In this document: piece after piece, positions 1 to 8,392 of the stretch
Layout: each line of letters opens with the position of its first letter
Numbering within the stretch: position 1 is the stretch's first letter
Assembly (NCBI GenBank): GCA_030528555.1
Contig: JAUMYQ010000002.1
Location: 62,001 to 126,000, forward strand
From: Porphyromonadaceae bacterium
GTDB lineage: Bacteria > Bacteroidota > Bacteroidia > Bacteroidales > Porphyromonadaceae
Direction: 5' to 3'
DNA: 64,000 bases
The notes under the pieces: generated by a model
What the model saw: the letters and a program-made list of their open reading frames with translations, nothing else
What the model was told of the DNA's origin: nothing
Database searches by the model: none
Translations under genes and position numbers: made by a program

Positions 1-1
1 C

Positions 2-277
2 CAAGCGTACAACACGACCAACATCTACAACGACATCTGCACCAGCACAATGGATGCCCTGGGGAGCATCATCTCCAACAACGTCAATACGATAATGAAA
101 CGTATGACTAGCCTCTCTATCGTTCTGACGATCCCAACAATGATCGCCAGCTTCTACGGAATGAACGTAAATGTCTATTTGGATCAATACCCCTACGCAT
201 TCATCTTCATCGTCATAGGAGCTGTACTGATGTCCGCCATCGCCTTCTTCCTCTTTAGAAAGATTCGCTGGTTCTAG
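2..277 (+). CDS. corA: CorA-family divalent cation transporter, C-terminal part (5' truncated by window edge)
   Basis: The reading frame is open from base 2, so the gene begins outside the window and only about 91 C-terminal residues are visible. The signature YGMNV of CorA Mg2+/Co2+ channels lies at the end of the first of two transmembrane helices (TIPTMIASFYGMNV, then AFIFIVIGAVLMSAIAFFLF), followed by a short basic tail ending KIRWF. In this family the GMN loop forms the outer selectivity mouth of a pentameric inner-membrane channel and the long N-terminal part is cytoplasmic. The ATG at base 50 is internal to the protein and is not the start. Function is family-level; the exact metal is not deducible here. 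Confidence 0.93.
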   Translation, partial: QAYNTTNIYNDICTSTMDALGSIISNNVNTIMKRMTSLSIVLTIPTMIASFYGMNVNVYLDQYPYAFIFIVIGAVLMSAIAFFLFRKIRWF

Positions 278-316
278 AGCAAAGCTCCAAGTGAATGTTC
301 ACCAGACAAAAAATCA

Positions 317-931
317 ATGAATAAGACTGATACAAATACATCAGGCGTATACACGCCCGAGCTTATTGACCTCGTGCGCCTAGGCGTGGCCTTTCTAGGA
401 TTATTAGAGCAGAGAGAGAGCCAACACAAGGTCATAGATAAGCTCCTACAGCTCCTGCCTCGTATCTATGCCCAGACCTTGTTACTACCAGAATACTTCT
501 ACGATTGGGAGGAGGAGCTACTAGAGGAATATGTCAGAGAGGAGAGCTACGAAGCTGTACGCTCACAACTAGCCGAGACACTTGGTCAGGCAGATGCTTT
601 CCTCGTGCCACTAATCGAGGACGGTGTCTATCGCTCAGACTGTACACAACTAACTATCAGCGAATGCGTAGCAGACATTTATCAGCATCTAGGCAACCTC
701 TTAGGCATTATTCGATCGGAAAATACGGCGGCTGTGCCTCCAGCCATTGGTCGTTACCTCCTCTACTTTGAGGAGTATTGGGGACGTCAGCTACTCGTTG
801 CCCTACCTGCCCTGAATGAAGCCCGTAGAATGCTCAGAGTACAAGACGAAGAGGAGGAAGAGAGCACTGTCGAGAGCGAAGAGATTGACCTATATAACGC
901 CCTAGATGACTACGACAACGATGACCTCTAA
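317..931 (+). CDS. DUF5063 domain protein
   Basis: A 204-residue soluble protein that I recognise as the DUF5063 family of Bacteroidetes. It has no signal peptide or membrane segment. It is rich in Glu/Leu helices and ends in a strongly acidic tail (EEEEES, then DDYDNDDL). It overlaps the exonuclease gene downstream by 26 bases, which indicates translational coupling. The order DUF5063, 3'-5' exonuclease, RlmI-like methyltransferase is, from memory, common in Bacteroidales, which hints at a role alongside RNA processing. The biochemical function is unknown. Confidence 0.8.
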   Translation: MNKTDTNTSGVYTPELIDLVRLGVAFLGLLEQRESQHKVIDKLLQLLPRIYAQTLLLPEYFYDWEEELLEEYVREESYEAVRSQLAETLGQADAFLVPLIEDGVYRSDCTQLTISECVADIYQHLGNLLGIIRSENTAAVPPAIGRYLLYFEEYWGRQLLVALPALNEARRMLRVQDEEEEESTVESEEIDLYNALDDYDNDDL

Positions 932-1571
932 ACCCAAGGGACGAAAGCGCAGTAAGCAGCCTCGCTACTCTGCTCTCATTACCAAAGAAGAGCTTGCAGC
1001 GCTGCCAACAGCTCAGTTTATCGGCAGAATAGAACTTATCGAGACAAAGCGCGCCATGCGCGAAGCCCTTAGGGTATTACGAAAATGTGACGCTATAGGA
1101 ATTGATACCGAAACGAAGCCCTCGTTCAAACCAGGGCAACGCCACGAGGTCTCACTCCTCCAGCTCTCTACCGATGAAGTATGCTATCTCTTTAGGCTTA
1201 ACAAAATTGGTCTTGCCGAAGAGCTGATACGCCTCTTGGAGAACTCCAAGATCCTCAAGATAGGTCTAAGTCTCAAGGACGACATCCTTGCCATGAGACG
1301 ACTGGCACTAGTTGCTCCAGAGGGAATGGTAGAGCTGCAAAAGCTCTGTCCTGGCTATGGTATTCGTGTAGAAAGCCTACAAAAGATCTATGGTATCATG
1401 TTCGGAGAGTATATGAGCAAGGGACAGCGTATGAGCAATTGGGAGGCCAAGCAGCTCACTAATGCACAGCAAGCCTATGCAGCCCTAGATGCTTGGGCTT
1501 GCCTAAGAATCTACCGAGAGCTGATGCGGCATGATACCCCCAACCCTACGCTGTTCGCACTCTTATACTGA
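906..1571 (+). CDS. 3'-5' exonuclease, RNase D-like (DEDDy)
   Basis: A 221-residue protein with the DnaQ/RNase D exonuclease fold. Exo I is GIDTETKPSF (Asp and Glu metal ligands), Exo II is around LKIGLSLKDDIL, and Exo III is YAALDAWACLRIY, with the Tyr of the DEDDy class. These acidic residues bind the two catalytic metals that hydrolyse nucleotides from a 3' end. The substrate, probably structured RNA, cannot be told from sequence, and no HRDC domain is present, unlike true RNase D. The start at 906 lies inside the preceding gene; ATG 921 is an alternative that removes five mostly Thr residues. Probably co-transcribed with the upstream gene. Confidence 0.88.
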   Translation: MTTTTMTSKPKGRKRSKQPRYSALITKEELAALPTAQFIGRIELIETKRAMREALRVLRKCDAIGIDTETKPSFKPGQRHEVSLLQLSTDEVCYLFRLNKIGLAEELIRLLENSKILKIGLSLKDDILAMRRLALVAPEGMVELQKLCPGYGIRVESLQKIYGIMFGEYMSKGQRMSNWEAKQLTNAQQAYAALDAWACLRIYRELMRHDTPNPTLFALLY

Positions 1572-1731
1572 AGCTCTCTCATAACATTACCCTAGCTCTA
1601 ATGAACATTATTTCTATTCTCTCTCTCGTCACGTACCATATGAGCCCTCCTCCCTTCGATATCAAGACCCTATAGGTTACTATATCCGACAAAGTCCCGA
1701 TAAGAGAGCAATCCTGTTACTACAACTAAAG

Positions 1732-2952
1732 ATGAGCAATATAGCAAAAGTGCGTCTACTCCCACGCAAAGAGGAGTCTATCCTACGCTTTCATCCCTGG
1801 GTATTCTCTGGAGCAATCGCCAGCACAGAGGGTAAGCTATATGATGGAGCATTAGTCCTTCTAGAGAGCCATCGAGGTGATGCTCTCGGAGTAGGGCACT
1901 ATGCCATAGGGAGTATCGCTGTGAGGATGCTAAGCTTCATCGGCAATGAAGAGATAGATACCCCGTTTTGGCAAAGTCGCCTAGCTGCGGCTCTAGAGCT
2001 GCGCCTCCGCTGTGGTCTTTTCACATCGGAGGATAATCCACGACGCAATAACGTATATCGGCTGGTACATGGCGAGGGCGACCAACTACCAGGTCTTGTC
2101 ATCGACATCTATGGCGCGACAGCAGTGATACAGGCCCACAGCCTAGGGATGCATGAGAGCCGAGAGACTATCGGTAAGGCCCTTATGGCTATCTATGCAG
2201 ACTATCTACCTGATACGCTACATGCAGTCTATTACAAGAGTAGTGGTACGCTACCAAATCGAGAGAGCCGAGAGATTTGCGAGGATGGATTCCTCATCGG
2301 GCACACCGAGGCACAACCCGTTTGGGAATATGGCATTCAATTCTTACCAGATTGGTTACGAGGACAAAAGACAGGTTTCTTCATCGACCAGAGAGACAAT
2401 CGAGCCCTTGTAGAGCAATATGCCCAAGGACGTACACTACTCAATGCTTTCTGCTACACAGGAGGCTTCTCTCTCTATGCCCTACGAGGGGGAGCCAAGC
2501 GCGTGGACTCGCTCGACAGCTCTACCAAGGCCATGTATCTAACTCAGGAGCACATACGTCTCAACTTCGGAGATGCAGCCCCACATCGCTGCATCACACA
2601 AGACGCCTTTGAATATCTCGACCAAATGCCCGAGGGAGAATATGACATGATAATTCTTGATCCCCCTGCCTTCGCCAAACACCGCAAAGTGCTGCGCAAT
2701 GCCCTGATTGGCTACCGGCGCATCAATGCTCACGCCTTCAAAAAGATTGCTCCAGGGGGTATCCTCTTTACCTTTAGCTGTTCGCAAGCAGTGAGCAAAG
2801 ATGAGTTTCGTCTAGCCGTCTTCACCGCTGCTGCAACATCAGGCAGGCATGTACGCATCCTACATCAACTTACCCAACCCATTGATCATCCCGTAAGCAT
2901 TTATCATCCAGAGGGCGAGTATCTCAAGGGACTCGTTCTTCAGGTTGAGTAG
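1732..2952 (+). CDS. rlmI: SAM-dependent rRNA methyltransferase, RlmI-like
   Basis: A 406-residue protein in the length range of the RlmI/RlmK 23S rRNA cytosine-5 methyltransferases. The N-terminal 80 residues form a PUA RNA-binding domain (HPWVFSGAI). A linker domain follows, then a Rossmann methyltransferase with SAM motif I at NAFCYTGGFSLYALRGGAK, motif IV DPPAFAKH and motif VI TFSCS, whose Cys fits the m5C mechanism. It acts in the cytoplasm on ribosomal RNA; the exact target base (E. coli RlmI modifies C1962) is inferred by homology. A strong hairpin follows the gene. It is separated by 160 bases from the exonuclease and may have its own promoter. Confidence 0.9.
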   Translation: MSNIAKVRLLPRKEESILRFHPWVFSGAIASTEGKLYDGALVLLESHRGDALGVGHYAIGSIAVRMLSFIGNEEIDTPFWQSRLAAALELRLRCGLFTSEDNPRRNNVYRLVHGEGDQLPGLVIDIYGATAVIQAHSLGMHESRETIGKALMAIYADYLPDTLHAVYYKSSGTLPNRESREICEDGFLIGHTEAQPVWEYGIQFLPDWLRGQKTGFFIDQRDNRALVEQYAQGRTLLNAFCYTGGFSLYALRGGAKRVDSLDSSTKAMYLTQEHIRLNFGDAAPHRCITQDAFEYLDQMPEGEYDMIILDPPAFAKHRKVLRNALIGYRRINAHAFKKIAPGGILFTFSCSQAVSKDEFRLAVFTAAATSGRHVRILHQLTQPIDHPVSIYHPEGEYLKGLVLQVE

Positions 2953-2973
2953 CCTACAAGCAATCTCAAAAAA

Positions 2974-3010
2974 GAGTTCGGGATAGGCTTTAAAAGCCTA
3001 TCCCGAACTC
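2974..3010. terminator. Bidirectional terminator between convergent units
   Basis: Perfect 17-base arms (GAGTTCGGGATAGGCTT and its complement) enclose a 3-base loop. On the plus strand the hairpin follows rlmI and leads into TTCCTTCCCC. On the minus strand it ends in a run of six T, so it also serves the DUF262/HEPN unit. Confidence 0.8.
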
Positions 3011-3170
3011 TTCCTTCCCCTATCAAACGCAATCAACCATCAAAACAAACGCTCCACCAAATGGAGAAAAACATTCAAGGATAAATTATCAAAGTCTAGG
3101 TATGCCCCAAACCAAGATATTCTAAAAAGACATCCTTTAATCAATCCATGTCGTTTCTCCTTAAGGGAGC

Positions 3171-3878
3171 TCAGCTCCCGTTACAAGCATACCTTCGCTC
3201 AGTAACATAAGTACTAACATCCATTATAAAGCTTTTCAAAAACTCAATGGTCTTATCCTTTAGGTCTCGTAAATATTGAGTTGATATATTGCCTCCAATC
3301 TCTCTAAAAGAGCATTCCCCATGAGCCAATCGGTTTCTAGTGTCTCGTATATGTTGTAATTGCTCACATCTATTTTCTTTCAACTCAATCCCGTATAGGT
3401 CACAAAGAGTCCTTATGTTTTTCGAGTCTAGATTTCCGGGATAGATTGAGCCTGATTTGTGTTTTACATATTCCTTAAAACTGAGATCAATCGGAATCTT
3501 GTTAAGAGTATGACACTGAACAAATAGACCGATCGTATTTAAAGTGTCTTTAGGTGTACTACTATTCTGGAATTGATGATATAAGTGCTTTAGCCAGATC
3601 AATTGTAATTCGCTACTAAGATCCTCAAACTTCAGCCCCTCCCTTGAAAAAGCATCATGTATCTGAACTAAGCTTTCTGTAATGGTAGATTCAACCAAAT
3701 TATAGAGCATTAGGACACAAGAGGCCTTCAATATCACTACTGGTGGTGCAATCTTTTTATCAAGATCTCTATCCTCATTAGAATCTACATGACAAATGAA
3801 TGCATATAGTTTCTCAATGTCTTCACACCTTTCGTTAAACCCTAGCTCAATTGCTTTCATCTCCGTCCAAAATTGCAT
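3171..3878 (-). CDS. HEPN-domain nuclease (MAE_28990/MAE_18760-like)
   Basis: A 235-residue, helix-rich protein. Residues 181-186 read RNRLAH, the Rx4-6H motif that forms the catalytic site of HEPN ribonucleases; the adjacent text RDTRNRLAHGE is typical of the MAE_28990/MAE_18760 group. The N-terminal half contains the expected helical bundle (LYNLVESTITES). There is no signal peptide. Its start overlaps the end of the DUF262 gene by 32 bases in another frame, so the two are translationally coupled. The pair is markedly more AT-rich than its flanks, which suggests horizontal acquisition. HEPN proteins of this kind are RNases in toxin-antitoxin or defence modules; a defence role here is inference. 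An alternative start is six codons downstream. Confidence 0.8.
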   Translation of the reverse strand: MQFWTEMKAIELGFNERCEDIEKLYAFICHVDSNEDRDLDKKIAPPVVILKASCVLMLYNLVESTITESLVQIHDAFSREGLKFEDLSSELQLIWLKHLYHQFQNSSTPKDTLNTIGLFVQCHTLNKIPIDLSFKEYVKHKSGSIYPGNLDSKNIRTLCDLYGIELKENRCEQLQHIRDTRNRLAHGECSFREIGGNISTQYLRDLKDKTIEFLKSFIMDVSTYVTERRYACNGS

Positions 3879-4986
3879 TCATGATAAACTCTACCCTTCC
3901 TTTGAGTTTGTTAGGATCATGCAACTTGGTATTTCCCGAATAATACTTGGCAAACTCTCTTGAATTTACCATCTCATCCCATTTTTGTTTTGAATAAATT
4001 ATATCAGCCTTTTTTTGCAGAGCCTCATGTACGCCTATTGAAATTGCTTCAAAAATAACACGTTTCGTTTGAGGATTTGCTGTTCTTCTAAAACCATAGG
4101 TAGAGTATTGATCCACAAATCCTAGCATCTTATCGAACTTATCATAGAGCAATTTCAACTCACTCTCGACCTCATCACTTGACAAATCGGAAAGTTCCTT
4201 ATTCTTCGCCTCCAAGTACTCATCAAGAAAGACAGCAATTCCCTTTTTAGGGAATTGCTTATACCTACCCTTATCAGAGAGTCCAATATATCTCAAAATT
4301 AACTCTTCCTTTTCCTGTCTATTTTGGAGGAATTTATCTATCGGACATAACTTATCAAACAGAGGATGTTGAGCACATCTGTCATATATAAATTGAGTAA
4401 GTATCCCTGTCTTATCTCCCTTGCGCATTTCCATAGGTTTGAGAAGGTCACTTCCTCTATTTATTCGCTCAAACATATCTCTCTTAACCTCATCATCCGC
4501 ATCCTCGGAAAGAACAATCATGCGTAGAGGGGTACTGAGAAGTTTACCCTGCCTTGTTTTATCAAGATCCCCAAAAAAGAACCCATTAAGTGTGTCTATT
4601 TTCTGTAAACCTTGGAGTTTAAGCTCACCTCTCACGAAGTGATAAATTGTACGAATCCTTTGGGACCCATCTACAATCTCCCACACACTATCTTTATTCT
4701 CTGCAACAAAAATAAGTGGCACGGGCAGCCCCAATATAATAGACTCTATAAACTTGGACTGTCTCTTTTCATCCCAAGTAAAATCTCTTTGATACTCTGG
4801 AACAAATAAAACATTATAGAATGAATTAATATCCTGAAATTCATCCAATTCTGTGTATTCTAGCCCACGCTCATATTTATCGACAATAGTTTCCAGGATT
4901 AACTCTCTAATATCATATCTGACACTTTTCCTTAATTCATAGATTTGCTCTTCAGCTCTATCTATCTCTTCTCTACTCCTTGGCAT
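3847..4986 (-). CDS. DUF262 (GmrSD N-domain-like) protein
   Basis: A 379-residue protein whose N-terminal half carries the DUF262 hallmarks: PEYQRDFTW at residues 63-71 and the DGSQR motif at 106-110, which belong to a ParB/sulfiredoxin-like nucleotide-binding or nuclease fold. In GmrS/GmrD-type restriction enzymes the same domain recognises modified DNA and hydrolyses NTP, but the DUF1524 His-Me nuclease half of GmrSD is absent; instead the HEPN gene follows as a separate overlapping gene. The helical C-terminal part has no motif I recognise. The TATGTTTG box at 5019-5026 (minus strand) could be its promoter. This is the first gene of a two-gene AT-rich cassette. Whether it acts as sensor, antitoxin or effector is unknown. 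Confidence 0.85.
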   Translation of the reverse strand: MPRSREEIDRAEEQIYELRKSVRYDIRELILETIVDKYERGLEYTELDEFQDINSFYNVLFVPEYQRDFTWDEKRQSKFIESIILGLPVPLIFVAENKDSVWEIVDGSQRIRTIYHFVRGELKLQGLQKIDTLNGFFFGDLDKTRQGKLLSTPLRMIVLSEDADDEVKRDMFERINRGSDLLKPMEMRKGDKTGILTQFIYDRCAQHPLFDKLCPIDKFLQNRQEKEELILRYIGLSDKGRYKQFPKKGIAVFLDEYLEAKNKELSDLSSDEVESELKLLYDKFDKMLGFVDQYSTYGFRRTANPQTKRVIFEAISIGVHEALQKKADIIYSKQKWDEMVNSREFAKYYSGNTKLHDPNKLKGRVEFIMNAILDGDESN

Positions 4987-5018
4987 AGGATATCATCATT
5001 AATTTGAAAGTTACTATA

Positions 5019-5026
5019 CAAACATA
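5019..5026 (-). promoter_or_regulatory. Possible -7 box for the DUF262/HEPN operon
   Basis: TATGTTTG on the minus strand fits the Bacteroidetes -7 consensus TAnnTTTG and lies about 33 bases upstream of the start codon. I see no convincing -33 TTTG at the right distance. Confidence 0.3.
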
Positions 5027-5078
5027 ACAAATTCTCCCTAGAGAAGTCTCATAAATCAGTAAATACAACCAAAACTAG

Positions 5079-5117
5079 TATGGGCTGTGATAGACCTAAA
5101 TTCTACCACAGCCCATA
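5079..5117 (-). terminator. Terminator of the ECF sigma factor gene
   Basis: Perfect 11-base arms (TATGGGCTGTG / CACAGCCCATA) around a 17-base loop that can pair further internally. The minus-strand continuation is T-rich (CTAGTTTTGGTTG). It lies 25 bases past the sigma gene stop. Confidence 0.7.
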
Positions 5118-5141
5118 ACTAGAGCCTTTTATATGCAATCC

Positions 5142-5654
5142 TTAACGCATATCTCGCAACTGCCTCTGTAACTCTTGACGAGCCAAGAAGATACGGCTCT
5201 TGACCGTACCCAAGGGTATCCCCAAGACCTCGGCTATCTCATGATACTTATAGCCACTCACATACATAGAGAAGGGCTCTTTGAGCGTCTGCGACAGCCC
5301 CTCTATAGCTCGAGTGATCTCTTTAATATCCATCGAGCCCTCGGGAGTATTCTCTCCTCCATCACTCAGAAGTGGTACATTGTAGGCATCTACATTGGGA
5401 TCGATGAGCCCCTGAGTACGTATGAGCTTGTGGTAATTGTTGATGAAGATATTTCGCATAATAGTGAGAACCCAACCCTTGAAATTGATATTATCTACAA
5501 ACTTATGCCTATTCCTAAGAGCTTTGAGCGTGGTATCCTGCATCAAATCTTCGGCATCTGCCTCGTCTATTGTCAAAGTACGGGCGAAACTCTTCATATA
5601 ATCTTGCATCCCCAATAGGTTCTGCTGAAACTGTGCTACGGTCATCTCGTCCAA
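5142..5654 (-). CDS. ECF-family RNA polymerase sigma factor
   Basis: A 170-residue sigma-70 factor with only regions 2 and 4. Region 2 carries DEADAEDLMQDTTLKALRN and the -10 recognition stretch FKGWVLTIMRNIFINNY; region 4 carries YKYHEIAEVLGIPLGTVKSR, a helix-turn-helix for -35 recognition. No anti-sigma gene follows or precedes it: the neighbours are the DUF262 gene and apbE. This matches free-standing ECF factors controlled mainly by expression level. A -7-like box (TACCTTTG, minus strand) lies at 5727-5734, giving a 5' leader of about 65 bases. ATG codons at residues 1 and 4 are both possible starts. Target genes cannot be predicted. Confidence 0.92.
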   Translation of the reverse strand: MDEMTVAQFQQNLLGMQDYMKSFARTLTIDEADAEDLMQDTTLKALRNRHKFVDNINFKGWVLTIMRNIFINNYHKLIRTQGLIDPNVDAYNVPLLSDGGENTPEGSMDIKEITRAIEGLSQTLKEPFSMYVSGYKYHEIAEVLGIPLGTVKSRIFLARQELQRQLRDMR

Positions 5655-5726
5655 TTATCTTTATATATCGTTATGCCCTACGAACAAGATATAGCCTCAA
5701 GGCTCTGATTATTCATAGGATTTGAA

Positions 5727-5734
5727 CAAAGGTA
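5727..5734 (-). promoter_or_regulatory. Possible -7 box for the ECF sigma gene
   Basis: TACCTTTG on the minus strand is a perfect match to TAnnTTTG, about 70 bases upstream of the sigma start. No clear -33 element accompanies it. Confidence 0.38.
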
Positions 5735-5810
5735 AACGAAATGAACCGCTTGTTTAATTGAAAAAAACTATCTCTTAATCACAGAAACTAATAACATGAC
5801 AGCCTCAGAA

Positions 5811-6854
5811 CTAGCGAACAACGAGCCTTCGGAAGCCTTCACTCATCTTAGTAATGAACTCATCATCCTCTCCTGAGAGGATGAGCAAATACTCCACATC
5901 CTCAAACTGAGCAAGAAACTCGGGAACATCATCCGAAGACATTGTCATACAAGCTGTCGCAAGCCCATCGGCCAACATACAGCTCGGAGCAAGAATGGTA
6001 GCGCTGAGCACATCGGTCTGCACTGGATAGCCCGTAAAGGGATCTATAGTGTGAGCGACCTTACGCCCATTCACCACTTTATAGTTGCGATAGTTGCCAG
6101 AAGTGGCTAGGCCTCCTCGAGGACGGTCGAGAGAAATGATAAGCTCAAGATCTTGATTGAACCCAACTGGATCTTCGATGGGTTTGTTGATACCAACAGT
6201 CCATGGTGTACCCTGAGGATTAACTCCAGAAAAAGCTATTTCACCACCCAGCTCCACCATATAGCTCTGCGCACCTCGAGCCTGGAGCATCTGCCCAACA
6301 AGGTCGGAGCAATACCCCTTAGATATGGAAGACAGGTCTATGATGGTACGCCTATCTCGCTTAATAAGCCTATCACCGCTGAGATACACAGACCGATAAC
6401 CAACAAACTTACACAAGCTATCTAGCACGTGGTCATCCAAGCGGGCTAAACTATCGAAACCAAATCCCCAAGCATTGATCAGAGGCGAACAAGTAACATC
6501 GTATCGTCCGTGGCTGGCCTCCGAAATACGCTCGGCAGCTCGCCAAACGTGGCGCAACATGGAGTCCGTCTCAGCAGATTCGTTACGATTAATAGCACTG
6601 ATAAGACTTGTTGGTTCAAAAGGATTAAGCGAATGGCTAAAGACCTTGAAAATAGTGTCGACATCCTCAGCGTAGTCCTCTGCCCTATCGTACTTAATCT
6701 GATAGAAAGTATGAAAAATCTCACCCCGAAGTACGGTATATGGTCGCCTAGCCTCTACTTCCTTCAGAGGCTGAGCGTACCAACGGTAAGCAAAGAATAG
6801 AGCTCCGAGAACGATGAGAAAATAAGCTGTCTGTACTCTATTAGGCAACTTCAT
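5811..6854 (-). CDS. apbE: FAD:protein FMN transferase
   Basis: A 347-residue ApbE-family enzyme that transfers FMN from FAD to a Thr of periplasmic flavoproteins such as NqrB, NqrC and RnfG. Residues 11-27 are a single hydrophobic membrane anchor. Recognisable blocks are DVTCSPLINAWGFG, LSSISKGYCSDLV, ELGGEIAFSG and HTIDPFTGYPV, followed by CMLADGLATACMTM, where metal ligands of the family lie. The length is normal. The start codon lies two bases from the stop of the glycosyltransferase gene, so the two are co-transcribed. Its role is probably maturation of Na+-pumping NADH dehydrogenase or Rnf complexes encoded elsewhere. Confidence 0.93.
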   Translation of the reverse strand: MKLPNRVQTAYFLIVLGALFFAYRWYAQPLKEVEARRPYTVLRGEIFHTFYQIKYDRAEDYAEDVDTIFKVFSHSLNPFEPTSLISAINRNESAETDSMLRHVWRAAERISEASHGRYDVTCSPLINAWGFGFDSLARLDDHVLDSLCKFVGYRSVYLSGDRLIKRDRRTIIDLSSISKGYCSDLVGQMLQARGAQSYMVELGGEIAFSGVNPQGTPWTVGINKPIEDPVGFNQDLELIISLDRPRGGLATSGNYRNYKVVNGRKVAHTIDPFTGYPVQTDVLSATILAPSCMLADGLATACMTMSSDDVPEFLAQFEDVEYLLILSGEDDEFITKMSEGFRRLVVR

Positions 6855-6856
6855 CG

Positions 6857-7810
6857 TTATATCTCCTGGTCAATTTTATAGACATTCCGTTCGGGATTCT
6901 GACGGCTAATCAGTTCGGCAAGGAAGCCCGTGAGGAATAACTGAGACCCGATAATCATCGCAGCTAAAGCGATGAAAAAATACGGACGGGCTGTAACCAA
7001 AGGTGCTGGCGTATTCATGAAAACATGAATGAGCTTATTGAGCAGAATCCCTCCAAGAGCCAGGAAGCCTAAGAGAAACATCAAGCTCCCTCCCAACCCA
7101 AAGAAATGCATCGGCTTGCGTCCAAAAGTGGCAGTAAACCATAGAGTAATAAGATCTAGATAGCCATTGACGAAACGATTAAGTCCAAACTTCGTAGAGC
7201 CATACTTACGGGCCTGATGCTGGACGACCTTCTCTCCTATCTTTGCGAAGCCAGCATTCTTTGCCATATAGGGGATATAACGGTGCATGTCATTATAGAT
7301 CTCGATATTCTTCACTACCTCTAGGCGATAAGCCTTCAGACCACAGTTGAAATCATGTAGGTTCTTAATCCCCGAAAGCTTACGAGCCGTAGCATTGAAC
7401 AGTTTAGAAGGTAGGTTTTTAGACAAGACTGGATCATAGCGTTTACGCTTCCACCCACTTACCAGGTCGTAACCTTCTTCCTTAATCATGCGATACAACT
7501 CTGGTATCTCCTCAGGGCTATCCTGCAGGTCCGCATCCATCGTGATGACGACCTCTCCTCTAGCACGCTCGAAGCCACACTGCAGTCCTGGAGACTTACC
7601 GTAGTTACGCCTAAACTTCACCCCACGAACGGCAGGGTTTGCGACAGCCAAACGCTTGATAACCTCCCATGAGCCATCCGTGCTACCATCGCAAACGAAA
7701 ATAATTTCATAGCTCCATGCATGCTCCTCCATCACACGGCGTATCCAGGCCTCCAATTCAGAGAGAGAGTCCTCCTCATTGTAGAGCGGAATGACGATAG
7801 ACAAATTCAT
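6857..7810 (-). CDS. Polyprenyl-phosphate glycosyltransferase, family 2 (GtrB-like)
   Basis: A 317-residue GT2 enzyme. The N-terminal catalytic domain shows SIVIPLYNEEDSL, DGSTDGSW, the DXD-type MDADLQDSPEEIPEL and YDLVSGWKRKR. The C-terminal 90 residues contain two transmembrane helices (MHFFGLGGSLMFLLGFLALGG and PYFFIALAAMIIGSQLFL), the layout of GtrB/DPM1-type enzymes that charge undecaprenyl phosphate with one sugar. It sits between apbE and a DUF4199 gene on the same strand with short spacings. Its sugar and acceptor are unknown; a role in envelope glycan or lipid modification is inferred. Confidence 0.92.
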   Translation of the reverse strand: MNLSIVIPLYNEEDSLSELEAWIRRVMEEHAWSYEIIFVCDGSTDGSWEVIKRLAVANPAVRGVKFRRNYGKSPGLQCGFERARGEVVITMDADLQDSPEEIPELYRMIKEEGYDLVSGWKRKRYDPVLSKNLPSKLFNATARKLSGIKNLHDFNCGLKAYRLEVVKNIEIYNDMHRYIPYMAKNAGFAKIGEKVVQHQARKYGSTKFGLNRFVNGYLDLITLWFTATFGRKPMHFFGLGGSLMFLLGFLALGGILLNKLIHVFMNTPAPLVTARPYFFIALAAMIIGSQLFLTGFLAELISRQNPERNVYKIDQEI

Positions 7811-7830
7811 AATTTATGGCATTAGTTCGT

Positions 7831-8379
7831 TTACTTGCCTAGACGTCGAAGCAAAAAACCATTGATTAGGCCAAGTATTGCCCCAATCGTCACCTGCATG
7901 TTTACTACCGAGAGCAAGAATGTCCACACCGATACACCTCTCAGTTCAGTAATGAAACTCAAGGGATCACGTCCGTAGATCCGCTCCAGCCCTACTTTGG
8001 TCTCGGGACTTTGAGCAAATAGATCCAACATCGACTGTTCCATCGCCTCAAGTACTCCAGGAAGCATGTAGCGTACATAGGCATAGAGAGGTAGGAGTAA
8101 GACAAGAGTACCGAAAAAAAAGATCATCACCGTATGCGACCAAATAGACATGAACCGCACCTCTACGCCCTGTCCTCTCAGAGATAATACATAAGCCCTT
8201 GCCAGCCGATATGAAACCAGGGGAACAAACGGCAGGCCAAGTAAAAAAATGAATATCAAAGGAGAGAAACTCACCGTACCTACCCACAAAGCGAAGAGTA
8301 AAACAAAAACTAAGCCTAGCACCAAGCCCGACCGAGTAGCAGTGGCAACTACGGGTTGCCTATTGTGTTGATTTTGCAT
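7831..8379 (-). CDS. DUF4199 family membrane protein
   Basis: A 182-residue integral membrane protein with about four transmembrane segments (LVLGLVFVLLFALWVG, FIFLLGLPFVPLVS, VMIFFFGTLVLLLPLYAYV and SVVNMQVTIGAILGLINGF). It matches the DUF4199 family, usually encoded next to a family 2 glycosyltransferase in Bacteroidetes, as here (20-base gap). No catalytic motif is visible. It could be an accessory of the neighbouring lipid-linked glycosyltransferase, but that rests on gene order only. Confidence 0.82.
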   Translation of the reverse strand: MQNQHNRQPVVATATRSGLVLGLVFVLLFALWVGTVSFSPLIFIFLLGLPFVPLVSYRLARAYVLSLRGQGVEVRFMSIWSHTVMIFFFGTLVLLLPLYAYVRYMLPGVLEAMEQSMLDLFAQSPETKVGLERIYGRDPLSFITELRGVSVWTFLLSVVNMQVTIGAILGLINGFLLRRLGK

Positions 8380-8392
8380 TTGTCTCTAATAA

